Program-made: the position numbers and the translations under genes
Notes under the pieces: model-generated
Told to the model about the DNA's origin: nothing
Seen by the model: the letters and a program-made list of their open reading frames with translations, nothing else
Database searches by the model: none
Shown: positions 10,331 through 22,597 of the stretch, one piece after another
How the letters are laid out: each line of letters begins with the position of its first letter
How positions within the stretch are numbered: the first letter of the stretch is position 1
Assembly: GCF_016801865.2 (NCBI RefSeq)
Contig: NC_068938.1
Location: forward strand, 53,212,493 to 53,276,492
Origin: Culex pipiens pallens
Taxonomy: Eukaryota > Arthropoda > Insecta > Diptera > Culicidae
Direction of reading: 5' to 3'
Length of the DNA stretch: 64,000 bases

Positions 10331-12536
10331 GTTTCGGAATCTTCAGATTCCTAAACGCTTTGATAGCTGTTTGTTTTGTGTTTTGAGCCAGGCTTCACCA
10401 ATCGTCACGATTTCAAATTGGAAACGTTGTTGTAGATTTTGTTGCAAATATTACCTGACTGGTCGAAAACATTCCGATACGAATTTTAAAACGAATCAAA
10501 AACAATGTTGTCGATTTTGCGGAAAGGATTTTTTTCTGTGTGCCGACTAAAGAAAACCTTATTTATCAAATCAATCATAAAAAAATTGTCTATATTTTGG
10601 ACAACCCAATAATTTTAAATAAATTTCAGTAATATGAGCAAACTTAGAGCAGTATTGCTTATTTCTGTGTAATCATATCCAATATTTTTTTAAGTTCATA
10701 TTTAAAAAGTGTGTATCTTTTCAGAAAATTTAATTATCCAAATTAAGGTTGCAATTAAATAAATAAGTATATTAAAATCTATACCTTGGTAAAAAAAAAA
10801 TAAAATATTATTCAAGATTATCAACTAACTGTAAAATCAAATCAAGTTGATCTAATGATTACTCGGGTCCTACAACTTATTGCATAACTCAATAAAAAAA
10901 AACAATTGAAAACAAAAATTTCATTCGATATTAATCTTCCTATCCCAAAAAGGTTGAACATTTTCTAATAATCAAAAGTGATTACTGTAATTTTGAAGGA
11001 GATAAAACTAGATAATGTAAGTTTTTTTCAGTGCCAACATTACAAATTTCCTTGACCTACCGCACTAATCCGTGTTCTGACAACATCAAGCAAACATAAG
11101 CTCCATCAGACTCGGAGCCAATCAATCGGCTCCAATGGCTTTCATTAATGACATAATGGCCCAATCGCCTTATTCCTTTCCAGTACAACCTTCCCTCTTC
11201 CAGTTTCACCCCGCTATTGCAAACACATCCGGATGACATAATCGTGCCCGATTGTCAACATCATAAATATGAGCTGAGCTGGACTCGAGCGTTGCAAGGG
11301 AAAGGGACGAGTCCTGAAGCAGGACTCTTTTTTTCTAGGAGGGGAAACAACCCAGTAACAACCTAACCTCAATCCGGGTGGTTTTTTTTTACGTTCCGTT
11401 TTACTTACTCAGCTGATAGTGTTTGTTAGGGTGGTTGTTATTTTTTCTGTCAATTATTTCAAAAGTGTCTTTTATAATTTTGTTTAGATTTTTTCATATA
11501 ACGAAATTTCAAATTACTCAAGTTGGGAACCAACCTAGTCCACGTCTATCCACCGACTCAGTTCCGACTTATGTTTCACCCGTGAGCATCAACCAGGCTA
11601 ATAACAAATAAAATCAATCAAATATTGGCACAGTCGTGCCCATAAATATTTAATCAAGGTAAATTGATCCTATTAACCTGCCTCGGGGAAAAAAATCAGA
11701 CAGGAAGACCAACTAGATAAGTTGCTTTCCCGCGCTGTCACAAGTGAGTGTCTTTTAGGAATAAATGCACTCTTCGTCATTAAGCGTGTGCCGAGATGAT
11801 AATTCCGGCGTGATCAAAGTGATTTTAACAAAATTTAATGCCTCAAAACAGTTTCAACGAGGCGCGCCCTTAATGTGCACGCAGGGAAATTCCACGATTT
11901 TCCTCTTTATGACAAGCACTTGAAGATCAAACAACAGGACTTGAAGTAAAACAGAGAAAAAAAAAAAAAGATAAGAGAGAAAATTCATTTACAGTTAAAT
12001 TGCATTAATGAAAATGATTCATCCTGAGGACTCTGTCCAAATTGAGTGACGTCGTAACGTTTGGAATCGTTAAATCTGGATGATACTTGAGAACGCTTTT
12101 TAAGGAACATCACGCAAAGTCAAAACCGGAAACACTTCCTTCTTTTTTGTTTTTTCGAGGAGACTTTTTACGTTTCTTCTGGATGGATGCTTTTGATCTG
12201 TCATTACGTTTCAAAGGGCGTGGAACGATTCAGCGAAGGATACAGCAAAGATTGCTTTGAAAATCTCTTTTTCAAGAGATGTATACTTTTACAGAGCATA
12301 GTAAGACATATCATAACTTGCTTGAAGTCAACAAATCCAATACGATTTTCACCCGGTATTGATCATCAATCTGCATTAGAGGGGCAACAAGGTTTCAATC
12401 TGGTTGAGTACCCTACTGAGCATCAGCCACGCCATATGTCAATAAAAATTAGTGAAACTTCATCATGATGGATGCTGGCCTCCGTGTAGCAAACCGGCAA
12501 CATTCCGACAGTCCAGAAGACAGCTGGAGCAAATTA
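10331..12536. other. Unique DNA, no supported gene
   Basis: 10,331-11,040 is AT-rich. 11,040-12,530 is richer and contains unique-looking sequence with short chance frames (such as 12,187-12,468). No splice-bounded exon or RNA gene was recognised. Confidence 0.45.
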
Positions 12537-12640
12537 CACAGTAAAAATTAGTTAATAAATTAAATATGATTTTTTTCTGTGAATTTTTAAGTCATTTTTG
12601 TAAATTTTATCCAAAATTAAAAAGTGAACTTTTTACAGTG
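12537..12640. mobile_element. Short CACAGT-ended MITE
   Basis: The left end CACAGTAAAAA follows TA. The right end TTTTTACAGTG is its inverse with one mismatch. At 104 bp with TIRs and no coding capacity it is a typical tiny MITE. The right-hand TA is not preserved. Confidence 0.6.
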
Positions 12641-13294
12641 TTCCCCATCCAAGTGTTAGAGCATTAGCATCGAGTGAAATAGCTCGTCCTAATATCTGTT
12701 ATTGAACGTCACGCACACACACACACACCCACGCAGCATCGAACCGAATGTGTCCCTAACCTAAAAGGACCCCCTCCCCCGAAAAGTAAACATCAGGACG
12801 AATCAAACATTCGACAGAGCTGTGCGAGCTCTAGGGAAAACCTGGGAAAACAGTAGAGATAGAGAAAGGAAGAAAAAAAGCTCCAGCCCCTCAACATGTG
12901 TATGGGAAAAGACAAATAAAAAGTAGACAAACATTCAAGCATTCGAAGTGCAGAAGTGCTTTTTCCCGGTGGAAATCGAACTACACAAGTGGCGCTTCCG
13001 GAGCTTCGGATGGAAGGTCCTGTGACGTTTTTGTGAGTGAGAATGATGGGAGATTCGTGGCAATCAAATTGATAGTTTTTGCGGAAGAAAGTTATCTCAT
13101 CATTGATTTTTGGAAGGGTTTGATAGACTATCTCTTTTTTTTTTTTTTGGGCTTTCAGTTTAAAAAAAATGCTTCAAGTTGTTTGAAACTTTCTTTAAAT
13201 AATCAAGAACATCTTAAGTAAACATCAATTTGCTCAGACAAAAAAGAGATATTCATGATGAGCTTGAAAACCCATTTTAGCACGATTTCAAAAA
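12641..13294. other. Unique DNA with a short (CA)n run
   Basis: A (CA)n tract lies at about 12,714-12,728. The 107-codon frame at 12,898-13,221 has no recognisable motif and runs into a poly-T tract; I do not call it. Confidence 0.45.
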
Positions 13295-13605
13295 CAGTTC
13301 AAACTCGATTATCCAATGTCTCGATTATCCGAAACTTCGATTATGTATGGGACTACAGATAGTTGAATCTTAAAAAAACATTTTGATTTTTTTTTATTGC
13401 AGATACTTTACCAATGCCATTTTTATAATTTTTTTACTTTTAATTAAATTTGAGTTCAGCGACCCAATTTTGGTCAAGTTTGAATAGTTTATTGCCTATT
13501 AAATTACAAAATAGTGTTTATCAATATTTCATCACTGCCATTTCTACCCCCACTTTTTTCGTAATTCAATTATTCGGTGTTCGATTAACCAAAGTGAAAT
13601 TTTTT
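13295..13605. mobile_element. Diverged relative of the pogo-like MITE
   Basis: The left end CAGTTCAAACTCGATTATCC resembles the terminus of the 60,205-60,487 element. The right side (TTCGGTGTTCGATTAACC) is a decayed inverted counterpart. Internal 'cgattatccgaa' motifs are shared. Confidence 0.45.
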
Positions 13606-16600
13606 TAAATCGTGCAATTTTAGAACAATTTTAGAAGCTGGTCGAACATGGTTGAAAAGTTTTTGGTTCACGAAAAATAAATCTCATTTTTTTCTAATTT
13701 AAATATTTATTACTCAAATTGAATTCCTTAAATCCCAGAGTGCACCGTTGTGCAAATTCTTGTTCCGGAGGTATCATTTTTTTTTTTTGGAAAAATTAAA
13801 TAATGTTTTTCGGATTTTTTTTTCATCAAAAATGTTTTTAAGTCAAACTGAAATTGCGATCCAAAAGTATTGACCATCTGTTTGACAAAGTTTATATTTC
13901 GATATAATATTATTTTTTTTTTTTTCATTTTAATAATACTTTTTTACAACTTTTTCTATGAGACTTAGACAATTGGACGATTAGTTTGAGATACTGCCTC
14001 ACAAAAATGTGAACAGATGAAAATAACTTTGTTTTAGTTTTACCTGCAACAAACCTATAATTTTAAACTGACGAGGCTCGAAAACTATTGGATCGATTTT
14101 CAATGAAACTTATGTAAGATTTTCTAAACTCTTTAATAAAAATAATGTATTTATGTTTTAAATTAAGCTTAACTTTTGAAAAGGTCTACAAATAGATAAT
14201 TTTCTTTATTTCATATTTATGATCGAATTTTAAAACTTTTACATTATTTTAAGTGAAAAAATAAAAAAAATCACAAAAGTTTCATAAAAAAAAACAAATC
14301 AATTATTATTTCGATACTAATGGTCCAATTTTCATAGTCTCAGAGAGAAAAGTGTAGGAAATTAAGATTTGAAAAAAAAATTTCAGGTGTGCCTTTCCTT
14401 CATAACATATTTAATTGAAAAACAAGTTGGTACATTTTCACGATTTTGCGGACAGCGTGAAATTCGTGCGTTTTAAAACACTTTTTTCATTGAAAAGTTG
14501 AAACCTTGGAAAGTAACTTCAACATATTTTTTTTTATTTTCTTTATCATCAAACTATTTTTTTTTCAAAAATTATATCTCTGGAACCAGATTTTGCACCA
14601 TCTGCATGGTGGCTCAGAAGATGTGTTTTGAGTCCAAAAAACATATCGAAAAATTAGGAAAATAAAACAAATCACTTTTTATCACTTATCTGTAAAAAAG
14701 AAGCTAAAAAAAAGGAATGGGTAACTTGTTTTTAAGACTTTTCACTTAATGATGTAAATTTGCTTCTTTTGACATAGTGAATGTATAGCAAAGGTTCATT
14801 CAAACCAAAAATTACAAATTTAAATAAGTATACCAGAACAAAAATTTACGAAAATCTAGAGAACAACTCCGTCTGAGAAATGGACGACTTTTGCTTAAAT
14901 AATGTTTTTTTTTGCATCTTAGTGCAGTAATAAATTTTTTTTCGTGGTTTGATTGAAAAAAATATAAAAACCTAATCTACAAGCCATACTTTCAAAATTT
15001 GAATAAATAGTGTTGAAATTGCAATCCAATTGATCCAATTGATTGGCAATCGTTGGTTTAAAATATTTCAATACTGTCGACTTTTTTTTCCAGAAATATA
15101 AATGTTTCGAGATACTGTACATCGGAATTTGAGAAACATTAAAAATATTTTTAAACGAGCCCAAATTTTCCAAAAATGATTATCAATATTTCAAGGCATT
15201 TAATTTGTTTTCAGTTTAAAAAACTGCTCTGTATTTTCATTAAAATTTTATTTTTTTTTTTGTTCACCCTTGAATTTTCCAGACCGGATTTTAAAGGGGG
15301 CATCATAAACATTGAACAATATTCGCTACGGTTTAATTAATTTAAAAATTAATCAAAAGTCAAAAACATAATCAACAGTTGCTTCAAATCATTGCTAGGG
15401 TGGCCCAAACCAAGTACTCCTACAAATTTATAGAAACAGGATGGTTCAGCGATGGCTTGAAATAATATTGATAATAATGAATAATAATAAATATGAAGTA
15501 AGTTTGAAATCTGCTTGTTTAAAACAAAATGTTGAGTCAATAAATTATTTTTTGAAATTTTACAAAAATTATCAAAGATACTTAACACTAACAAATTGAA
15601 ATACTGCACAGTGAACTACACTCAAAACCCGCTAACAAAATCATCATCAATTCAATACTGAAGCTTACGTGTGTTCGCTGGAATATACGCCAAAATCACC
15701 GCTTCAAATGCTCCTCGAACCCTTTCCCGTTCGTCAAAACACTACCGAACTCGATTGCTCTCTTTTCATTCCATCATCATACCAGGCAGCAGCTAACGTC
15801 ACTCGTCTACGACTATGTCAGACTGGAAGCCAGTTTGCGGCTGGTGATGGTGGCCTCTGATGGCGACGTGCCACTGACGAGCTTTTCATCAACCACGGTC
15901 TCAATGACGGAGTGGGGTCTCCTTACTGGTGGAATTCACTGGTTGAAATCGAGGGGTGTCTAATTTTTTTAGTTTGTTTTTGAATAATTTAAAGTTCAAA
16001 ATGATATAATTTTGAGAAATCAAGTAATTTCAAAATAATATTGTTCAAAATTTATTTAAGTAAATTTGAGCCCCTTGTCATCTTCCCAGCTCATTCAAGG
16101 CAGTCGGAGGGCACAACCTTCAGCCTTTACGAAAAAAAAGAAACGAAACCCTACCGTGTTACTACCAAAGAAGAAGAGGTCGGCGGCTCCACAATGTCAA
16201 TTTGCTGTGGAAAAATCAATATTTACTCTTTCGCTTGCTTTCTTGAGGTTTTCTCCCTTTTCTCGATGACGTTCCTCAGGACGAGAAAATTGTTGGAAAA
16301 TCTCGCGCGCAGTGTGGTGGGATCGGAAAACTCCTTTCTATATCGCCAATCGTTTCTTGTGTTGCGTCTTTCATTGTGGGTACAGGCAGTGCAAGCTTGC
16401 TTATGGCATGCCCAATGAACCGGAGAAAGATGGGAGGGGTGACGGGGATTGGGTTCATGTGGAATTAATCTCCCCACTTCATTGAGCAAACGACGAACTA
16501 TGCAATGGTGGAGAAAGCTGCAGGAGGGAAGCTTCTTCTGGAATGCAGGAAAGCTCCCGAGTTTTACAATGTAAAAGTTGTATGAATTTTGAGACACTTT

Positions 16601-16687
16601 TATAGCAGCTCATCTGCTACAAAAAGATGATTTATTCAGCATAAATCGTACCTTTTATCAAGAAGTTTACCGATTAAGAGTTATAGT
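13606..16687. other. AT-rich DNA, then a richer unique island (15,600-16,570)
   Basis: 13,606-15,600 is AT-rich with fragments (about 14,310-14,700) faintly like the fold-back family. 15,600-16,570 is richer, but its frames (such as 16,041-16,418 on + and 16,223-16,597 on -) overlap on opposite strands and show no family features. Confidence 0.4.
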
Positions 16688-16689
16688 TA

Positions 16690-17406
16690 CCGTAAACCGG
16701 AGTGACATTGATAGGATTTAAATTATTTTTTTAATATTTTCCAACTGGTATGTTTTATATTAAGATTATTATTTTAAAAACATGTACCGGGGTAGTCCAC
16801 ACAAATTCTTATTTTGAATTCCATCACAAAGGTTGCTTGTATAGTTTTTAAGAAAAAAAATGTTTATATTTAGATAACTAAGCTTATAAGCTTTAATAAA
16901 ATACATATTTATTATTAATACATAGGAAAAATTGTCAAAAAGTAGATTTTGCCTGAAATTCGATGAAATTCGATTCATATAGCATTTTAAACTGAATTTT
17001 AATTTTTTTTTCTACTTAAAAATGCCTTTAAATTTGTAGATTTTTTTGAATTATGTTTCAAAGACATGTAATATTAATTGTATACAAATTTATGTTACCT
17101 TCTTCTAAAGAAATATTGTCCAAAGAATCCGACAATGCATTCCGTTTTTCGATTCAAATTCATGTTCATGGAGAAAATAATGGCACTTTGAGAATATTAA
17201 AACAATACTATTCATCAACATTATTCAAATTATAGTTAACTAACTTTTTAAACTTTTCAAAATTTTATGAAAACTTTTTCTACAGGTACTTTGAACACTT
17301 TTTCTCCACTACGGTCAGTACGTTTCCATACATTCCATATGTTTTTAATTTGTACTCTTCTTTTGCGGAAAAATCTTAACCCTATAAAAGTCACCCCGGT
17401 TTACGG
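16690..17406. mobile_element. 717-bp TA-flanked MITE with CCGTAAAC termini
   Basis: TA (16,688-16,689) precedes CCGTAAACCGGAGTGAC, and GTCACCCCGGTTTACGG precedes TA (17,407-17,408). The terminal inverted repeats extend about 30 bp (then TTGATAGG-like). A second copy starts at 63,863. No transposase frame is present. Confidence 0.85.
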
Positions 17407-17699
17407 TACTTTTATGTTATAATATTCGTAAATTTTAACTTTTTTCGTTTTCCTACAAATTTAAATCATAATCTTTGAAATTCGGACAAATTAGATTCTG
17501 AGATACAGACTTACAAAAAATTCCAGTCGATGTCAAAAAATTGTTTTAAGTGTTACCTAATTAGCTTATACTTTTCAGCTGACGATATCTTGAAAAATTT
17601 TGCTTCGAATTTCAATTTTGAAAAATTAAACTTTTGTAAAAAAAAAATCTGATCTGATCTAAAAATAATTTCAAATTTTGGTCTTTGAATATAATATGA

Positions 17700-18260
17700 T
17701 AAAAATATTTATGAATTTCTATACCTTTTTGAAAGTTAGTCTTGATTTTTTAACTATTTCATTGAAAAGTTAAAAAAAATCACAAATTTTTTATTTTCGA
17801 CATTGAAAATTGGACCAATAGTTTCCGAGATATTGTTGAAAATTTCAGACTTAATAGAAGAAATCTAGTAAAATTCATTTTCATCAATTCGAATTTTTAA
17901 GCTTTATCTCTAAACTAATTTTCCATCTTTAAAATCCTCAGAGAAAAAAATTTAGGAAATTTTCTCAGCTTCTGAAAAATGTTTTTTTTTCGGAGGTTAT
18001 TTTTTTCAAGAAGTATTTTAAATAAAAATATCGAAAATATATGCACAAAAATGGCATTAACTTCAGAACGGCAGATCCTATAAAAAAACGTAAAATACAA
18101 TTTGATTGTTAATTCGACTTGGTTTTCAAAAGTGATTTTTATTTTTTAATTTTTTCAACAATCTCAATAACAATATTTTTTTAAAAATTTTACATCTAAG
18201 GTACTAGATGTGCTACACCATGTACCATGACTCAAACGATGTCTGTTTCAAAAAATTTCA
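17700..18260. mobile_element. Decayed fold-back-family copy
   Basis: The family phrases GTTAGTCTTGATT, ACATTGAAAATTGGACC, 'gagatatt' and 'aaattttctcagctt' occur in the same order as in copy A, but with much divergence and no clean ends. Confidence 0.5.
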
Positions 18261-19260
18261 AATATTAAAAAATATTTTACTCAAGAGTTTGATAGAAAAT
18301 CGGATCAAGCAAGAACAAATCAACTATTGATTTTTGAATAAAATACAATTAATTTGAAAACAATATTCTCTTTTCTGAATCAAAATTCCAGCACAGGAAT
18401 TAAATAATTGAGGGGTTACATGAAGAAAATTAAAAAAAATCGTAATACTGAAATTTATTAAATCCACTAAAAAGATGGTTTATAATTACTCCTGAAAGTT
18501 TCATGAAGATATTTTATGATTAAAATAAGTGAAAAACGATTTAGACTCAAAATTTTGACTTGCGCAAAGCGAACTGTCAAACTTTCTGTTCATTTTACTT
18601 TAAACACCGAGTTGATCTTGAGATGGGGTGGACCAAATTGGCTGAAATTAGGGTGACTTGCAAGACATATCCCGTATGCATGACGAAGCTCGATTTTTAA
18701 ATTTTGCTTTAAAAAAATACAAAAATCAAAAATTTAATATTTTTTGTACGAAAAACACAAAAATATTTTTATCTCTTTTTTTAAATAAACTTTTTGAAAA
18801 TTGGCCTTCGTCATGCACACATGACTGGTTTAACGAGTCTTCACCGAAATTTTGCGCCAATTTGGTCAAAACAGTGTTGAGATATCGTGGCCCCCGTTTT
18901 TTGAAACTGCTAACTTCGAATAGCTATATCTCGGCAATTATACAACCTTCACAATGTTCTTCAAATTTGTTTTGTTAATAGATGAAAATTTATATTTCAA
19001 TGCACTGAAAATATATTTTAAATAAAATTAAGTGTGTACTCATACCAACCTCTGATTTTTTTTGTAACCCCTTAAGCCTGTACTAAGATCAAATATGGAG
19101 AAAGTACAGAAAATGAAGGAATATTTTTTAAACAAATTTATATCTGCAAATCTCCAATAAATTAGGTTTCAGATTTTAGAAAGAGCTTCAAATTTAACAA
19201 ATTAGTTCAATTTAAATCTTATAACAAAACAAAAATTAGCAAACTTCTGTAACTTTCATT
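18261..19260. other. AT-rich DNA; inverted GCATGACGAAG/CTTCGTCATGC pair
   Basis: No gene seen. GCATGACGAAG (about 18,677) and CTTCGTCATGC (about 18,806) are inverse to each other with an AT-rich span between, and 'gttgagatatcgtgg' recalls the fold-back family. Confidence 0.35.
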
Positions 19261-21186
19261 CCCAAGTAACAATTTAAGTTTTGTTCCTTTCCTGAAGAGA
19301 TATTCAAGTTATCTTAGCCAAAAATGATCATAAAGCTAACTTATCTCCAGAACAACAATAAATCAGCATTAAACCTGAGTTAAGAGCAAAGTGGACTATT
19401 TTAGGAGGTTATCAAGAGCTTTTATCAGGAGTTATCTAAAACTAAGCAACTTTAACGTTGATTTTTACAACACTCTGTAAATGGTCTTAATTACCTTTAT
19501 AAAACTTGTTTGCAAGCTTCTTGAATTTATTAACTAATAGAAGAGCTCTTCATGACTGTAATAAAGTATTCTTAAACTTGTAAGCTCTTGTTGAAGATAA
19601 AATAGATTTGTCGAAGTGAAACAGGTTCTTAATTTTATTTCGTAAATTCCATTTATTCTTTATGAATAAAAACACAATTGACAAAAGAACTGTAGCTTAA
19701 AATGATAATTATATTATACAAACAAAATTAATATTACTGCGACTTAATGCAGCCGATCTAATGGTAAAATTCATGCCATGGAAATTTCACTGATTGATTT
19801 TCTGAGATACCTCGAAAAAATATGGACCGTAGGAGTAAATCATTAAAAAAAACATTGATTTTAATTTTTTTGAGGAATTTTGTTCGCCAATACCAACATG
19901 GCTACCATTTTTCGCCGTTATTTTTCATGTTAATATGGCTGATCTTATTAAAACTATTATTTCTTACTTAAAGCTCTTGTGAAACTATTTTTTCTTGAGA
20001 AGCTCTTGTCCTAGCCTCTTTAAGAGTCATGTTTCTAGAAAAGCTCTTGTTCAAGATTGAGTAAGAAGTCAAAGGCTGATGTAAGCTTTAAAGAGGTTTT
20101 GATCCAGAGCAAAAGGCGTAGTACTGCGACCGTAGTGCATGCATACATTAGTTCGCAGAAGGTAGATCCGACAATAAATCTCTGAATTTCTTTTCCCTAG
20201 CTAAATAAAAACAAAGGTTGTGATTTTTTCAATTCAATTTATTTATTTGTTGTAAGTGGGCCAAATCATCGTTTAGCACACATGTTTTTCTTACATGGAA
20301 GAATTTGTCATCCATCATAAAATAATTTAGCCAAAACATCGCTGTTTTTTTTTTATTTTTGATAACGAACACAACACCACCAATCCGAGGGACGAGTTTA
20401 TTATCTTCTCGAAAGGTTTTATCCGACTGGTCCTCGAATGTTCTGTCGCTGCTTCCGTCGAGACGTCGATGAGGAAACGCCAAAAAAAATCCGTACCAGG
20501 ACAAACGGATAGAAGAGAGGTCCCACTAAGCCGGGCGTTGGTGACTTCTGCAAACAAATCCGGATCGACACGATCTTCAACCAGTTGACCAGCGAACCTG
20601 AACTGTGGCCACGGGAGTGGCGGCCATAATGGCGATTCGCGTGCTGCTCGATCACGACGTGTCGGAGTGAAATGTATTGCTGGCTGGACACGCATGCTAA
20701 CGAATTCGGCTTGCACCCGACCTCGTACACTTTTCCGAAGGTGAAAATCGTAACGTCCACGCGTGATTCGGATTACGAAAAAACGTAATTCTCGGAATTA
20801 GCACTTAGACACTAAACCGAACGACAGCGACATCTTGTACGAATGATTTGCGAATGTGAGTGATTTGACAGATCAAATTCAAACAATCTGGAAATATGCT
20901 TTCATAAAGCGGAATAGTTTCAATTGAGTTTTAATGCAGTTTTGGGAAGTTAAGTTGTCTTGAAATTAACCTCTTTGGGATAACTTTAAGTAAAAAACCT
21001 AGGTGTGGCATAAAACTATGTTCCATATTCCTAAAATACTCTTGAAGATTATTTGAAGATATTGTTAAAATATTCGTATCATAAATCCAGAATGTTTTGT
21101 TTAATGTTTGCATAAAACTGAGAAGTAATTTTCAAAGCTTTTATAAAACTTGTTAAGACAAACAAGCATTCTCTTTGTTACTTGGG
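19261..21186. mobile_element. 1.9-kb element with CCCAAGTAACAA terminal inverted repeats
   Basis: CCCAAGTAACAA (19,261-19,272) is matched exactly by TTGTTACTTGGG (21,175-21,186). The interior carries many AAGCTCTTG/CAAGAGCTT motifs on both strands (for example 19,413, 19,541, 19,582, 19,971, 20,000 and 20,041). A 633-bp retroposon is nested inside. No clear target duplication flanks the TIRs and no transposase is seen. Confidence 0.65.
20227..20859 (-). mobile_element. 633-bp retroposon nested in the CCCAAGTAACAA element
   Basis: Read on the - strand it ends in an AATAAATAAATTGAATTGAA tail. Both sides carry GTGATTT (20,220-20,226 and 20,860-20,866) as a 7-bp target duplication. The body is much richer in GC than its host element. 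Two overlapping - frames (20,327-20,716 and 20,419-20,760) match nothing I know. It may be an internally deleted LINE or a retroposed transcript. Confidence 0.6.
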
Positions 21187-22597
21187 TTACCTCGAGCAAT
21201 CCTCCTCATAAGTACTCTGTCTGAAGAAAGGAAGAAAAAAAAAAAACAGAAAGATTGCACGTTCAAGAGCTTTCTCCAGGGCAGCAGAGCAGCGCTGCTG
21301 CATTACGAAATTATTTTCCTGTGGTCTGTTTTTGTTTAGTCTCGGGAGTGAATCTTGACTTGATTACAGAGTGCTTTTCCTTGCATGAGAGTTCAATGGT
21401 TCGTATTCGAGGGGACTCTCTTGGCTTTTCCCCTCTGTTTCTGCTACTGGATCTTGGATGGAGCACTGAAGTGAAATTGATCGTCGCTCATAATTACTGT
21501 TGCTGGATAATGTGTGCTATCGATTCTTTGAAGGGTTGTGTTTCAATTGTTCTCTTCCATAGTTTATTCACTAGCATGCTGCATTTAATCATCGCTTTAT
21601 TCGTTCCGGACCGGATTCCACGCTCGTGTGTGCGGTTTCCGCTAGAATCCACAAGTCTTTCCTCGGAACCACATTTTGTTCAAAGTTTAAATTTATGAAC
21701 ACGTACGTGTACCTCACCCTTTCCGGTTTCGTGAGCACACAAATTCTCGTTGTAACACTGTGTTTGCTCTTAATTTATTCATTGTGCAAAGTTTAAACTA
21801 GCTCTGGTAGATATTTTATCCTCGGCGGCGACGACTATTGCGACGGCAGCGACCTCTTTCGGAGGACCTCCGCAATGCACAACTTTATTCCTATTGTTCC
21901 CCCGATTGTACAAATACCCTGTCGGCAGGTTCCAGCCCTCCTCCCAACCAAAAGCTTTCCCACGTAAGGGAACATATGAGAAAAGCTCAACCACCCGGCC
22001 AGGGAGCAAGGGAGAATCCAATTACAGATCCCTGGCCTAGAACAATCCTTCCACTTTCTCGTCCTCCACCGGTTAACTTGCAGGGTTTTGAAAATTCCAA
22101 GCTTTGAAACTCGTTAGAAAGACAAACAGCCCTTTTCCCCCTCCGCTTGGAGGTGGCTCACAGCCCAAAGTTCTGTCACTCCCCCCGCACCCGGAAAAAG
22201 GACAAAGCAAAGGCGAACAAACAGAGTGAAAGCTTCACAGCAACGGATACAAATCATTAGTTTAGCTAAAACATGGGAATTTGCCTCGGCCTGTCCGGCC
22301 CTCTCTGGTAGGAACCTGCCTGGAAAAGGTTCACTTCGGGCAGGGCAATGTTTGCTAGAGAGGGAGGGAAGTATAGAGTGAGAGGCTTCTGGGACTGGTA
22401 AATGAATGAGTGTTCTTTGTGGGTTAGGGGAGATTTGAAGTTTTACAACAATAAACTGAAAAATAGCTGTGAACATTTGAGCAATTAAATTTAATTATTC
22501 CAGGAATATTTAAATCAATTATTTCTAAATATTAATATTTATTTGATACTGTAATTTGTTATCTTTATTAAATATTTTTTTATTATTTAAATAAATG
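21187..22597. other. Unique richer DNA, no supported gene
   Basis: The 147-codon frame at 21,255-21,698 and the - frame at 22,114-22,476 lack motifs and splice context. Nothing else is recognisable. From 22,450 the sequence is AT-rich. Confidence 0.4.

Noticed and set aside
20327..20760. Two overlapping - frames of 129 and 113 codons
   Set aside because: They lie inside a tailed retroposon and compete with each other; neither resembles reverse transcriptase or a known host protein.
21255..21698. 147-codon + frame
   Set aside because: No motif or homology recognised and no ATG at the first codon; probably chance.
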